A stretch of 64,000 nt of DNA, taken from positions 62,001 to 126,000 of the forward strand of contig NZ_BBWR01000016.1 of the NCBI RefSeq assembly GCF_001463905.1, read 5' to 3'. This DNA comes from Aureimonas frigidaquae (GTDB lineage Bacteria > Pseudomonadota > Alphaproteobacteria > Rhizobiales > Rhizobiaceae). The notes below the pieces were generated by a model. The model searched no databases. It was not told where the DNA came from and saw nothing but the letters and a program-made list of their open reading frames with translations. The position numbers and the translations under genes are program-made. Below, in pieces: positions 1 to 7,937 of the stretch (position 1 is its first letter; each line of letters starts with the position of its first letter).

Positions 1-492
1 GATGCGCAGGTGGATGCCGCCTGCCGCATGCTTGGGCAGGCGCGCCATATCTGCGTCTATGCCGGCGGCCGGGAAGGCTTGCAGCTGAAGGGCTTTGCCA
101 TGCGGCTCTTCCATCTGGGACGCTCGGTCTCCGTCGTCGGCGACATGACGACACCGGCGCTCGGCCAGGGCGATGTCTTCCTGGTCGTCTGCGGGCCGGG
201 GGAAATCTCGACCTCGATCGCGCTGATCGGCGTTGCGAAGGCAGCGGGCGCACAGATCCTCGTCGTGACGGCGCAGCCGTCCGGCAGGGTCCCGCAGATG
301 GCCGATCTGGTGGTGACCATCCCGGCGCAGACCATGGCCGACGACCAGGGGGAGGGCGTGTCCGTGCTTCCCATGGGCTCGCTCTTCGAGGGCGCGCTCT
401 TCGTGCTCTTCGAGGTCATGGTGCTGAAGCTGAAGGACAGCCTCGCCATCTCGGCCGAGGCGATGCGGGCCAATCATACGAATATGGAATAG
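1..492 (+). CDS. SIS-domain sugar-phosphate isomerase, HxlB-like (5' end outside window)
   Basis: The reading frame is open from the first base, so the true start lies upstream and only about 163 C-terminal residues are visible. The fold is a sugar isomerase (SIS) domain: glycine-rich turns such as VYAGGREG and VVCGPGE, the latter followed by STSIA, then a strand ILVVTAQPSG and a late conserved stretch VLPMGSLFEGALFVLFE. That ending is typical of 6-phospho-3-hexuloisomerase (HxlB) and related archaeal-type isomerases, which interconvert 6-phospho-3-hexulose and fructose 6-phosphate. Without the upstream neighbour (a hexulose-phosphate synthase would settle it) the substrate remains open; another ketose-phosphate isomerase is equally possible. 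It is followed by a convergent AraC regulator. Confidence 0.75.
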   Translation, partial: DAQVDAACRMLGQARHICVYAGGREGLQLKGFAMRLFHLGRSVSVVGDMTTPALGQGDVFLVVCGPGEISTSIALIGVAKAAGAQILVVTAQPSGRVPQMADLVVTIPAQTMADDQGEGVSVLPMGSLFEGALFVLFEVMVLKLKDSLAISAEAMRANHTNME

Positions 493-503
493 CCGCCGCC
501 GCC

Positions 504-1412
504 TCAGGCCCGGGCGGCGCGCGCATAGGCTTTCGGCGACATGCCGATGGCCCGCGCAAACGCGGTGCTGAAGGTGCTGGACGAACTGTAGCCGACCTGC
601 CGGGCGGCATCGCCCACGCTGACGCCACCGTCCAGCAGCATGTCGCGCGCCAGGGCCATGCGCCAGGACAGAAGATAGTCCATCGGCGCGGTCCCGACCT
701 CGCGCCGGAAACGCTCGAAGAAGCTGGAGCGCGACAGGCCCGCCTGCCGCGCCAGCAGCGCCACCGTCCAGGCATCGGCTGGGTGGGCGTGGATCAGCCG
801 CAGCGCCACGGCGAGCCTTGGATCGGCAAGGCCGCGCAAGAGGCCCGGCGCAGGCGCGGGACCTTTCTGGGCGCGGAAAGCTTCCAGAAGCAGGACTTCG
901 AGAAGGCGGGTCAGCACGACATCCCGCCCCGGCCGGACGGCGCCCGCTTCCTCGCTGAGCAGTTCGACAAGCTGGGTCAGGCGCCGCTCCCCGCGCACGA
1001 TGACCGTACCTGCCAGAAGCGAAAGGAGTAGCGCGCTGTCGGCCGATCCGAAATGGCAGTAGCCGACCAGCATGCGTGTGTCGGGCGCGCTGGGTGGGCC
1101 AAGATGGAAGATGCCGGGCGCCACCTCCGCCGGCGTATCGTCACGGCCGGGCGCCGGGGGCTCGATGCTCGTGACGGCGAAGGCCGCGCCGTCCGGTAGA
1201 AGCACGAAATCCCCCGCATCCAGGCGTTCGGGCCGCTCCCCATCGATCGACAGCAGGACACTGCCTTGCAGCAGCGCGGCATAGAAAGGCCCATGCGCCG
1301 GCGGGCGGACAGCCCAGCGGCCGGTGCCGGTGACGAGCTTGGAAAAGGACGCGCTCGGACGCATGAGCGCGAGAATCTGGGTGAGCGGATCGGACACGTC
1401 GGACGATGACAA
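504..1412 (-). CDS. AraC-family transcriptional regulator with cupin sensor domain
   Basis: 302 aa. Residues about 10-190 form the AraC-binding cupin (Cupin_6 type), seen in SFSKLVTGTGRWAVRPPAHG and the DAGDFVLLPDG strand. Residues about 205-300 carry two helix-turn-helix motifs (LARQAGLSRSSFFERFRR and AARQVGYSSSSTFSTAF), the classic AraC pair. Regulators of this layout commonly control an adjacent divergent short-chain dehydrogenase; here the SDR gene starts 79 bp away on the other strand, so the 1413-1491 gap must hold both promoters. Control of that SDR gene is inferred from position only. The inducer is unknown. Confidence 0.88.
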   Translation of the reverse strand: MSSSDVSDPLTQILALMRPSASFSKLVTGTGRWAVRPPAHGPFYAALLQGSVLLSIDGERPERLDAGDFVLLPDGAAFAVTSIEPPAPGRDDTPAEVAPGIFHLGPPSAPDTRMLVGYCHFGSADSALLLSLLAGTVIVRGERRLTQLVELLSEEAGAVRPGRDVVLTRLLEVLLLEAFRAQKGPAPAPGLLRGLADPRLAVALRLIHAHPADAWTVALLARQAGLSRSSFFERFRREVGTAPMDYLLSWRMALARDMLLDGGVSVGDAARQVGYSSSSTFSTAFARAIGMSPKAYARAARA

Positions 1413-1491
1413 ATATTTATCGGACGATCACGCGTAGCACGTCCGGCCCGGGCGGCCTATCTCGCCCTGGCACCAACAGGAGATAGTTTTC

Positions 1492-2265
1492 ATGAAAACC
1501 GTACTCATCACCGGCTGTTCCACGGGCTTCGGCCGCCAGACGGCACTGCATTTCCTGGCGCAGGGTTGGTCCGTGATCGCGACGATGCGCGATCCGGCGG
1601 CAAATACGCTTGCTGCCCACCCCCATCTGCGCGTCCTGCCGCTCGACGTGACCGACGCTGCCAGCATCGAAAGCGCGATCGCTGCCGCCGGACCCATCGA
1701 TGTGCTGGTCAACAATGCCGGGATCGGCTGGCTGAACGCGCTGGAGGCAACACCCCTCGACATGGTGAGGACGATTCTCGAGACCAATCTCGTCGCCGCC
1801 ATCGCCATGATGCAGGCCGTTCTGCCGGGCATGCGCGAACGCGGGTCCGGGGTGATCGTCAATGTGAGTTCCAGCACCACGCTGAAGCCATTCGCGCTCC
1901 TGTCGGTCTACAGCGCCAGCAAGGCGGCCATGAATGCGCTGACCGCATCAGCGGCACTGGAGTTGGAAGCTTTCGGGATACGGGCCCGTGTCGTCGTGCC
2001 CGGTGCCGCGCCGACGACCCGCTTCGGCGACAGCGCGCGGGCGCAGATCGCGGCGCATGGCGGCTTTCCACAAGCCTACGAGGCCTTTGTCGAAACGAGC
2101 CTTGCGCAGATGCGCGCCCATGCCACAAGCGGGGCGGTGACGACGGAAGAGGATGTGGCGCAGGCCGTGCTGCGCGCCGCGACCGATCCGGACTGCCCCA
2201 TGATCCTGCCTGCCGGCGCCGACGCCGTCGCCCTGGCGCAGGCGCGCCGGGATGGCGTGGCGTAA
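1492..2265 (+). CDS. SDR-family NAD(P)-dependent oxidoreductase
   Basis: 257 aa, the normal size for a classical short-chain dehydrogenase. The cofactor motif TGCSTGFGR is at residues 7-15, the NNAG motif (NNAGIG) near residue 78, the catalytic Ser in NVSSSTT near 125, and the catalytic YxxxK pair is Y140/K144 (YSASK). The start codon is preceded by AGGAGA. The substrate is not evident; the enzyme reduces or oxidises a carbonyl/alcohol with NAD(P)H in the cytoplasm. It is divergent from the AraC-type regulator, its probable controller, and is followed by a pirin gene on the same strand after 105 bp. Confidence 0.9.
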   Translation: MKTVLITGCSTGFGRQTALHFLAQGWSVIATMRDPAANTLAAHPHLRVLPLDVTDAASIESAIAAAGPIDVLVNNAGIGWLNALEATPLDMVRTILETNLVAAIAMMQAVLPGMRERGSGVIVNVSSSTTLKPFALLSVYSASKAAMNALTASAALELEAFGIRARVVVPGAAPTTRFGDSARAQIAAHGGFPQAYEAFVETSLAQMRAHATSGAVTTEEDVAQAVLRAATDPDCPMILPAGADAVALAQARRDGVA

Positions 2266-2370
2266 TTCGGGGAGGCTGGCGCAAGAGGGCCGGTTCCACC
2301 GGCCCGCTTGCGCTATACCTGCAACCGGACATTGCGTATCCTGGCATGAACGTCCGTCAGGAAACGGAGC

Positions 2371-3312
2371 ATGCCCATGAGTTGGAACCCCGCACTGGAC
2401 CCGGGATGCCCGGATGCGGTCGGCATGGACGCAATCGAAACGCTCATCGTGCCGCGCTCGCGCGATATTGGTGGCTTCGAGGTGCGCCGTGCGCTGCCGG
2501 CGCCTAGGCGGCAGATGGTCGGGCCTTTCATCTTCTTCGATCAGGCCGGTCCGGCCGAACTCCTGACCGGCCAGGGCATCGATGTCCGGCCGCATCCCCA
2601 TATCGGGCTTGGGACGGTGACCTATCTGTTCCGGGGCGATTTCCACCACCGCGACAGCACCGGTGCCGACCAGATCATTCGGCCCGGCGCCTTGAACTGG
2701 ATGACCGCCGGGCGCGGCGTGACCCATTCGGAGCGCACCTCCGCGCAGGCGCGCAGCGGTCCGAGCAGCCTGTTTGGAATCCAGACCTGGGTCGCGCTGC
2801 CAGAAACGCACGAGGACATGGCGCCCGAGTTCGAGCACCATGACCGCGATGCGCTGCCGGTCATCGAGGATGCCGGCCTTCGGCTCCGGCTGATCCTCGG
2901 CCATGCCTACGGCGCGGTCGCCCCCGCGACAATGCATTCTGACGCTTTCTACGCCGATGTGGCGCTGGAGGCCGGGCGGCGACTGCCCCTGCCGGACGAT
3001 CACGAGGACCGGGCCATCTACATCGTCGAAGGGTCGATCTCGATCGCCGGGCAGGACTATGCCGCCCCGCAGATGATGGTGTTCCGACCGGGCGACAAAA
3101 TCACCGTCGCGGCGGGCGAGGAGGGCGCACGGCTGATGATCCTGGGCGGCGCGACACTGAATGGCCCGCGCTTCATATGGTGGAACTTCGTCGCTTCCTC
3201 CCGCGAGCGTATCGAGGAGGCCAAGGCGCAATGGCGCGCCGAGGCGTGGGGGACGGGCCTTTTCGACCTGCCCCCTGCGGACCGGGACGAGCATATCCCG
3301 CTGCCGGGCTGA
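2371..3312 (+). CDS. Pirin family protein
   Basis: 313 aa, a two-cupin pirin. The N-terminal cupin shows the family's metal ligands in DVRPHPHIGLGTVTYLF and, after it, RPGALNWMTAGRGVTHSER. Pirins bind one iron (His, His, His, Glu); some act as quercetin 2,3-dioxygenases and others as redox sensors, so no substrate is assigned. The start is ATG at 2371 or 2377 (MSWNP); both fit. The C-terminal region contains the second cupin (residues about 170-290) ending in the typical WWNFVASS segment. The next gene follows after 69 bp in the same direction. Confidence 0.9.
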   Translation: MPMSWNPALDPGCPDAVGMDAIETLIVPRSRDIGGFEVRRALPAPRRQMVGPFIFFDQAGPAELLTGQGIDVRPHPHIGLGTVTYLFRGDFHHRDSTGADQIIRPGALNWMTAGRGVTHSERTSAQARSGPSSLFGIQTWVALPETHEDMAPEFEHHDRDALPVIEDAGLRLRLILGHAYGAVAPATMHSDAFYADVALEAGRRLPLPDDHEDRAIYIVEGSISIAGQDYAAPQMMVFRPGDKITVAAGEEGARLMILGGATLNGPRFIWWNFVASSRERIEEAKAQWRAEAWGTGLFDLPPADRDEHIPLPG

Positions 3313-3381
3313 CAGGCCCCGCACGGCCCGCCGGAGACGACGACCGACACGATCGCACACGCGCCAGGACAGGAGACCCAC

Positions 3382-4635
3382 ATGACCGCACAATGGCCCG
3401 TACTCGACTATCTTCAGTGGCGCGATACCTGCTCGGCCCTCCATCTCTACCTGCAGGTGGCCGGCAAGTACCGGCTGGCCCATACGCCCTGGCTCAATCA
3501 TTCATGGAACGCGACCTTTTATGTCACGCCGCGCGGTCTGGCCTCATCACCCATTCCCGACGGGCCCGGCATCGAAATCCTGTTCGATATGCTGGAGCAC
3601 CGCGTGATCGGCACCAATGGCCGGGGGGAAACATCCGCCTTCGCCTTGGAGCCGATGACCGTCGCCACCTTCCATGCGCGCTTCCGCGACCTTGTGACCC
3701 AACTCGGCAGCACGGCGCAGTTCGACGGGGTGCCGAACGAAGTGCCGTTCCCGGTGCCCTTCGCCGATGATCATCGCGAGCGTCCCTATGATGCTGATGC
3801 CGTGCAGCGCTTTCATGCGGCGCTGAACGCCATCGACCGCGTCTTCAAGACGTTCCGCACGTCCTTCCTGGGCAAGGCCAGCCCGGTCCACCTGTTCTGG
3901 GGCGCGCTGGACCTTGCGGTGACGCGGTTTTCCGGTCGGCGCGCGCCGCTGCATCCGGCGGGAATCCCGGCGCTGCCCGATGCCGTCGCGCGCGAAGCCT
4001 ATGATCGGGAGGTTTCGTCCGCCGGCTTCTGGCCGGGCGGCGGCGGGATCGATTACCCGGCCTTCTACGCCTATGCCTACCCTGAGCCGCGCAGCTTCCG
4101 GCACGCGCCGACGGCGCCCGAGGCCGCCTTCTGGCATGAGGGGCTGTCCGAATTCGTCCTGCCCTACGATGCCGTCCGATCAGCGCAGGATCCGGACGCG
4201 GCGCTGATGGCGTTCCTGGTTTCGACCTATGAGGCGGCGGCCGATGGCGCCGGATGGGACCGGGACCTTCTCGAATGCGGACCGGGGCGGCCAGGTGTCG
4301 TGCGGCCGGCCGATGCCGGGCGGGGCCCCGACGCGGCCGACATGGCCGAGGGGACGGTCGAGCGCCAGGACGGACCGGCCAAGGGGCGGTACGTCCTGCA
4401 GGTCGATGGCCACGAGGCGGAGATGACCTACAGCCGAGCCGGCGAGCGGCTCATCATCATCGATCATACGGGCGTTCCGTCGGCACTGCGTGGCCGCAAG
4501 GTCGGCGAACGGCTCGTGCGGCGTGCGGTCGAGGATGCGCGACGGGAGGGCATCGAGCTCATCCCCCTCTGTCCCTTTGCCAAAGCCCAGTTCGACCGCC
4601 ATCCAGAGTGGCAGGACGTTCTGCGCACCGCCTGA
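3382..4635 (+). CDS. DUF5996 protein fused to a C-terminal GNAT-like acetyltransferase domain
   Basis: 417 aa. Residues 1 to about 310 match the DUF5996 pattern: WPVLDYLQWRDTCSALHLYLQ at the start, LAHTPWLNHSWNATFYVTPRG, then FWGALDLAVTRFSGR and an acidic, aromatic C-part (FWPGGGGIDYPAFYAY). Residues about 330-417 are a short NATSC/YidJ-like GNAT fold: MTYSRAGERLIIIDHTGVPS, then ALRGRKVGERLVRRAVEDAR, ending in CPFAKAQFDRHPEWQDVL. The two domains are in one frame with a short charged linker and no internal stop. DUF5996 has no established activity that I know of; the C-terminal domain would transfer an acetyl group to a small amine or peptide. An RBS (caggaga) precedes the ATG. Confidence 0.82.
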   Translation: MTAQWPVLDYLQWRDTCSALHLYLQVAGKYRLAHTPWLNHSWNATFYVTPRGLASSPIPDGPGIEILFDMLEHRVIGTNGRGETSAFALEPMTVATFHARFRDLVTQLGSTAQFDGVPNEVPFPVPFADDHRERPYDADAVQRFHAALNAIDRVFKTFRTSFLGKASPVHLFWGALDLAVTRFSGRRAPLHPAGIPALPDAVAREAYDREVSSAGFWPGGGGIDYPAFYAYAYPEPRSFRHAPTAPEAAFWHEGLSEFVLPYDAVRSAQDPDAALMAFLVSTYEAAADGAGWDRDLLECGPGRPGVVRPADAGRGPDAADMAEGTVERQDGPAKGRYVLQVDGHEAEMTYSRAGERLIIIDHTGVPSALRGRKVGERLVRRAVEDARREGIELIPLCPFAKAQFDRHPEWQDVLRTA

Positions 4636-4756
4636 CGATTAAGGCCGCTGCAGCCCTGCCGGTACGGAGCCTGCGGCAAAAGGTGAGAGGTTCAGGCTGC
4701 TGAAAAAGACACGTTCTGGTTTATATAGATGGCTATCGTGTTGCGCGGGAAAGAGC

Positions 4757-6133
4757 ATGGCGGAAGGACGGTCTCATTTCCGGCGGCGTTGGCTCCTGGC
4801 ACTCGGCGCCATCGTCACGACAATGATCGTCGCGGTGATTGTCATGACCTTCGGCCTGGCGCAGCGGCAGACGCAGGACGCGATCGCCGCACAGCGGTCG
4901 CTGGCGCGGGGCATGGTCAACGTTCGTCTCAACGACCTGAGTGACGTTGCGGAGGATTATTCCTACTGGGACGATGCCTTCAACAATCTGTCCCGGCGCT
5001 TCGACCCCATCTGGGCACAGGCCAATATTGGCCAGTTGCTGAATCAGACCCATGATATCGACTATGCCTTCGTCATCGATCCGGATGGTCGCTTCATCTA
5101 CAGCGTGAGCGTGGCGGAGGGTTCGGAAGGCCCGGTCGACGTGACGTTTGTCGGTGGCTTCGATGCCATGATGCAGGCGCGGCGGCGCAGCGGGCCGAAT
5201 GCGACGCAGACCGGGCTGCTGCTCGTCGACGGGCAGCCGGCGCTCGTGGCCATGTCTCCCTTGCGGCCATTCTCCGGCCAGGAGGAAGCCGACCCGGGCC
5301 GCCGCCATCTGCTCGTCTTCGCAGATCTTCTGGACAAGCCGCTTCTGGCGAAACTGTCCAATATCTACCAGTTGCCGAACCTCGGCATCGTACCGGCTGA
5401 GGATGCCAACCCCGCTTCCATCGCGGTCCGGACCTTCGACGGGGAGGAGAGGCTGCATCTTGCCTGGGACGGCGCAACTCCGGGCGCGCAGATGCTGCGC
5501 GATCTCCTGCCGCTGATCCTCCTGGCCATGGCGGTCTTCGGGGGGCTGACGGCACTGACCCTTCGTTCGGCGTCCCGCTCGGCCAAGGCGCTGGAAATCA
5601 GCGAGCGCCGCGCATCGCATGATCTGATGACGGGGCTGTGGAACCGTTCGGCGCTGCTCGATCACCTGGAGAACCGGGACGGCTGGGTCCGCCTCGGCCA
5701 GGGTTTCGCGCTGCTCTACATCGATCTGGACGGGTTCAAGGCGGTCAACGATACGCATGGCCACGATATCGGCGATGCGGTCCTGCGCGTCGCCGCCGGC
5801 CGCCTGGAAAATACGATTCCCAAAGCCGCTCGAGCTTACCGGCTGGGGGGTGACGAGTTCGCCGTCGTCCTGCCGGACATGACGCATCCCGTTGACATCC
5901 GCGCCGTCGGCGAAAGCATCATCGCTTGCCTTAGCAGCACGATTGCGGTGGCGGGGCTGGAGACGCGCATCGGCGCGACCGTCGGCGTGGCCATCGCCTC
6001 CGGCCGCAACACCGACATTCTGGAGCTCCTCCGCCTTGCCGACCAGGCTTTGTACGCCGGTAAGCGCACGCTGAAGGGCACGGTGCGCTTCCACATCGAT
6101 CTTGCCGAGGAGCACGGGCAGGTTTCGGCGTAG
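4757..6133 (+). CDS. Membrane-bound diguanylate cyclase, CHASE4-GGDEF
   Basis: 458 aa inner-membrane enzyme predicted to make cyclic di-GMP from two GTP. TM1 is about residues 12-34, followed by a periplasmic CHASE4 sensor (DYSYWDDAFNNL, then DPIWAQANIGQLL), TM2 about 248-272 and a cytoplasmic GGDEF domain from about 285. The active-site motif GGDEF is intact at residues 364-368 (RLGGDEFAVVL) and the metal/GTP segment YIDLDGFKAVNDTHGHDIGD is complete. The inhibitory RxxD site normally found just upstream is absent (IPKAARAYRL), so product inhibition by that route is not expected. It stands alone, with a 121-bp gap before it. Confidence 0.92.
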   Translation: MAEGRSHFRRRWLLALGAIVTTMIVAVIVMTFGLAQRQTQDAIAAQRSLARGMVNVRLNDLSDVAEDYSYWDDAFNNLSRRFDPIWAQANIGQLLNQTHDIDYAFVIDPDGRFIYSVSVAEGSEGPVDVTFVGGFDAMMQARRRSGPNATQTGLLLVDGQPALVAMSPLRPFSGQEEADPGRRHLLVFADLLDKPLLAKLSNIYQLPNLGIVPAEDANPASIAVRTFDGEERLHLAWDGATPGAQMLRDLLPLILLAMAVFGGLTALTLRSASRSAKALEISERRASHDLMTGLWNRSALLDHLENRDGWVRLGQGFALLYIDLDGFKAVNDTHGHDIGDAVLRVAAGRLENTIPKAARAYRLGGDEFAVVLPDMTHPVDIRAVGESIIACLSSTIAVAGLETRIGATVGVAIASGRNTDILELLRLADQALYAGKRTLKGTVRFHIDLAEEHGQVSA

Positions 6134-6230
6134 CGGTTGCAAGCCCTGCTGTCGACGCCGCGGGGCCCTTGCCCGTGCCCGCTCTCAGCATCTACCCATG
6201 GTGTCCTGAGTGGATGCTGGAGTGTGGGCA

Positions 6231-7757
6231 ATGGTGAGTCTCAGTTCCCTGGACGGCGGCCTCATCGCCTCGTGTCAGCCGGTGCCGGATGGGCCCATGG
6301 ACACGACATCGACCATCGTGGCCATGGCGCTGGCGGCGCAAGCGGGGGGCGCGCGCGGGCTGCGGATCGAGGGTGTCGCCAATGTCGCGGCCGTCACCGC
6401 CGCCTGCGATCTGCCCGTCGTCGGCATCGTCAAGCGGGACCTCGACGCCTTTCCCATCCGCATCACGCCCTTCCTGCAGGATGTCCGGGACCTGGCCGCC
6501 GCCGGTGCGCAGATCATTGCCGTTGATGCGACGCAGCGGGAGCGCCCCGTGTCTGTGCCCGAGCTCCTGGCGGAAATTCGCAGATGCGGACGGTACGCGA
6601 TGGCGGACCTGTCCACGCAAGCGGAGGCGCAGGAGGCAAAGGCCCTCGGCTTCGACATATTGGGTACGACGCTGTCCGGCTATACGGGCGGGCCGGTTCC
6701 TCAGGAGCCGGACCTTGCACTGGTTGCGCAGTGCCGGCGCCTGGGTGGCTTCGTCGTGGCAGAGGGGCGCTACAACAGCGTCGACGCCGCCGTCCGCGCC
6801 ATCGAGGCGGGCGCCAGCGCGGTCTGCGTCGGCTCCGCCCTCACGCGGCTTGAACATGTGACGCATTGGTTCGCAGCGGCCATCGCACGGGCCGGCACGC
6901 AGGAGCGGCCGGTTCTGGCCTTCGATATCGGCGGCACGAAGACCGCTGCCGCCCTCGTTCGAGGGGGTGCCGTCCTGGAGCGCCGGGAAGTGCCCACCTT
7001 GCCCAGAATCGGAACGCCGCAATGGTTCGACCGCGTCGCGGCGCTGGCCGGGGATTGGCACGGACGCTACGCGCAGGCGGGGATCGCCGCCACGGGCCTG
7101 TTCGAAGGCGACATGTGGTCGGCGCTGAACACCGGAACGCTCGACATTCCCGCGGGTACCCCGCTGCGCGCCGAGCTGGAAGCGCGGCTCGGCTGCCCCG
7201 TCGCCGCGCTGAACGACGCGCAGGCGGCCGCATGGGGCGAATATGCCTGGGGCGCCGGTCGCGGCTGCGACATGGCCTTCGTGACGGCATCGTCCGGCGT
7301 GGGTGGCGGGGTCGTCCTCGGGGGGCGCCTGTTGCAGGGGGCGCGCGGCCTTGCGGGAAGCCTGGGGCAGTGGCGCGGCCTTGGGACAGGCCCGCGCCTG
7401 GAAGAGCGGGCCTCCGGCTTCGCGGTGGCGGGTGCGGCCCTGGCTGCCGGCCGGGGCGGCGACAGCCGGAGCGTCTTTGCGGCCGCGCAGGCTGGCGAGG
7501 CCTGGGCGACGCAGATCGTCGAGGAAACGGCCCGTCACCTAGCGGGGGCGCTCGTCGATCTGCAACTGATCCTCGACCCGCAGCATATCGTGCTCGGCGG
7601 CGGCATCGGCCTTCTGCCGCTGTTCCGGGAGCGGATCGACGCCGCCCTTGAGGCGGTACCCGAACGGCTGCGGCCGTCCCTTCGAACCGCCGCGCTGGGC
7701 GCCGATGCCGGACTGATCGGCATGGCTGACCACGCCCGTCGCACAGCCCTTCGCTGA
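6231..7757 (+). CDS. Bifunctional NanE-NanK: ManNAc-6-phosphate 2-epimerase fused to an ROK sugar kinase
   Basis: 508 aa. ATG at 6231 is chosen over 6210 because GGAG sits nine bases upstream of it. Residues 1 to about 215 are a NanE-type (beta/alpha)8 epimerase (SCQPVPDGPMD, DLPVVGIVKRDL, ending VCVGSALTRLEHVT). Residues about 222-508 are an ROK kinase (LAFDIGGTKTAAALV, DAQAAAWGEYAWG, ASSGVGGGVVLGGRLLQGARG). The usual ROK zinc cluster is not evident where expected: the segment reads LAGSLGQWRGLGTGPRLEE without its cysteines. The fused protein could phosphorylate N-acetylmannosamine and epimerise the product to GlcNAc-6-phosphate. No sialate lyase or transporter lies alongside, so the physiological sugar is uncertain. 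Confidence 0.87.
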   Translation: MVSLSSLDGGLIASCQPVPDGPMDTTSTIVAMALAAQAGGARGLRIEGVANVAAVTAACDLPVVGIVKRDLDAFPIRITPFLQDVRDLAAAGAQIIAVDATQRERPVSVPELLAEIRRCGRYAMADLSTQAEAQEAKALGFDILGTTLSGYTGGPVPQEPDLALVAQCRRLGGFVVAEGRYNSVDAAVRAIEAGASAVCVGSALTRLEHVTHWFAAAIARAGTQERPVLAFDIGGTKTAAALVRGGAVLERREVPTLPRIGTPQWFDRVAALAGDWHGRYAQAGIAATGLFEGDMWSALNTGTLDIPAGTPLRAELEARLGCPVAALNDAQAAAWGEYAWGAGRGCDMAFVTASSGVGGGVVLGGRLLQGARGLAGSLGQWRGLGTGPRLEERASGFAVAGAALAAGRGGDSRSVFAAAQAGEAWATQIVEETARHLAGALVDLQLILDPQHIVLGGGIGLLPLFRERIDAALEAVPERLRPSLRTAALGADAGLIGMADHARRTALR

Positions 7758-7810
7758 CCCTTCGTAAACAGGGGTAGAACGGCCGCCTGTCGATTTTTCC
7801 AGGACGACCA

Positions 7811-7843
7811 TTGCCAGCCGGTCCAAAAATGATAACGTTGTCA
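7811..7843 (+). promoter_or_regulatory. Promoter with LacI-type operator upstream of the D-amino-acid/ABC operon
   Basis: TGATAACGTTGTCA (7830-7843) is a 14-bp near-palindrome with one mismatched pair and a central CG, the classical LacI/GalR-family operator shape. A possible -35 TTGCCA (7811-7816) lies 16 bases from TAACGT (7833-7838), so the operator would overlap the -10. The only LacI-type regulator in the window is the last gene of the operon that starts downstream at 7938, which makes autoregulation the simplest reading. The promoter boxes are guesses; the palindrome is directly visible. Confidence 0.6.
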
Positions 7844-7937
7844 AAATTCAACGCCGTCATCTGGGCGCGCGGTCGATCGAGCTCCGTGACGGGCCGTGCG
7901 ACCGCCTCTCCAGCCGTGCCGAAAAGCGGGATGCCGC

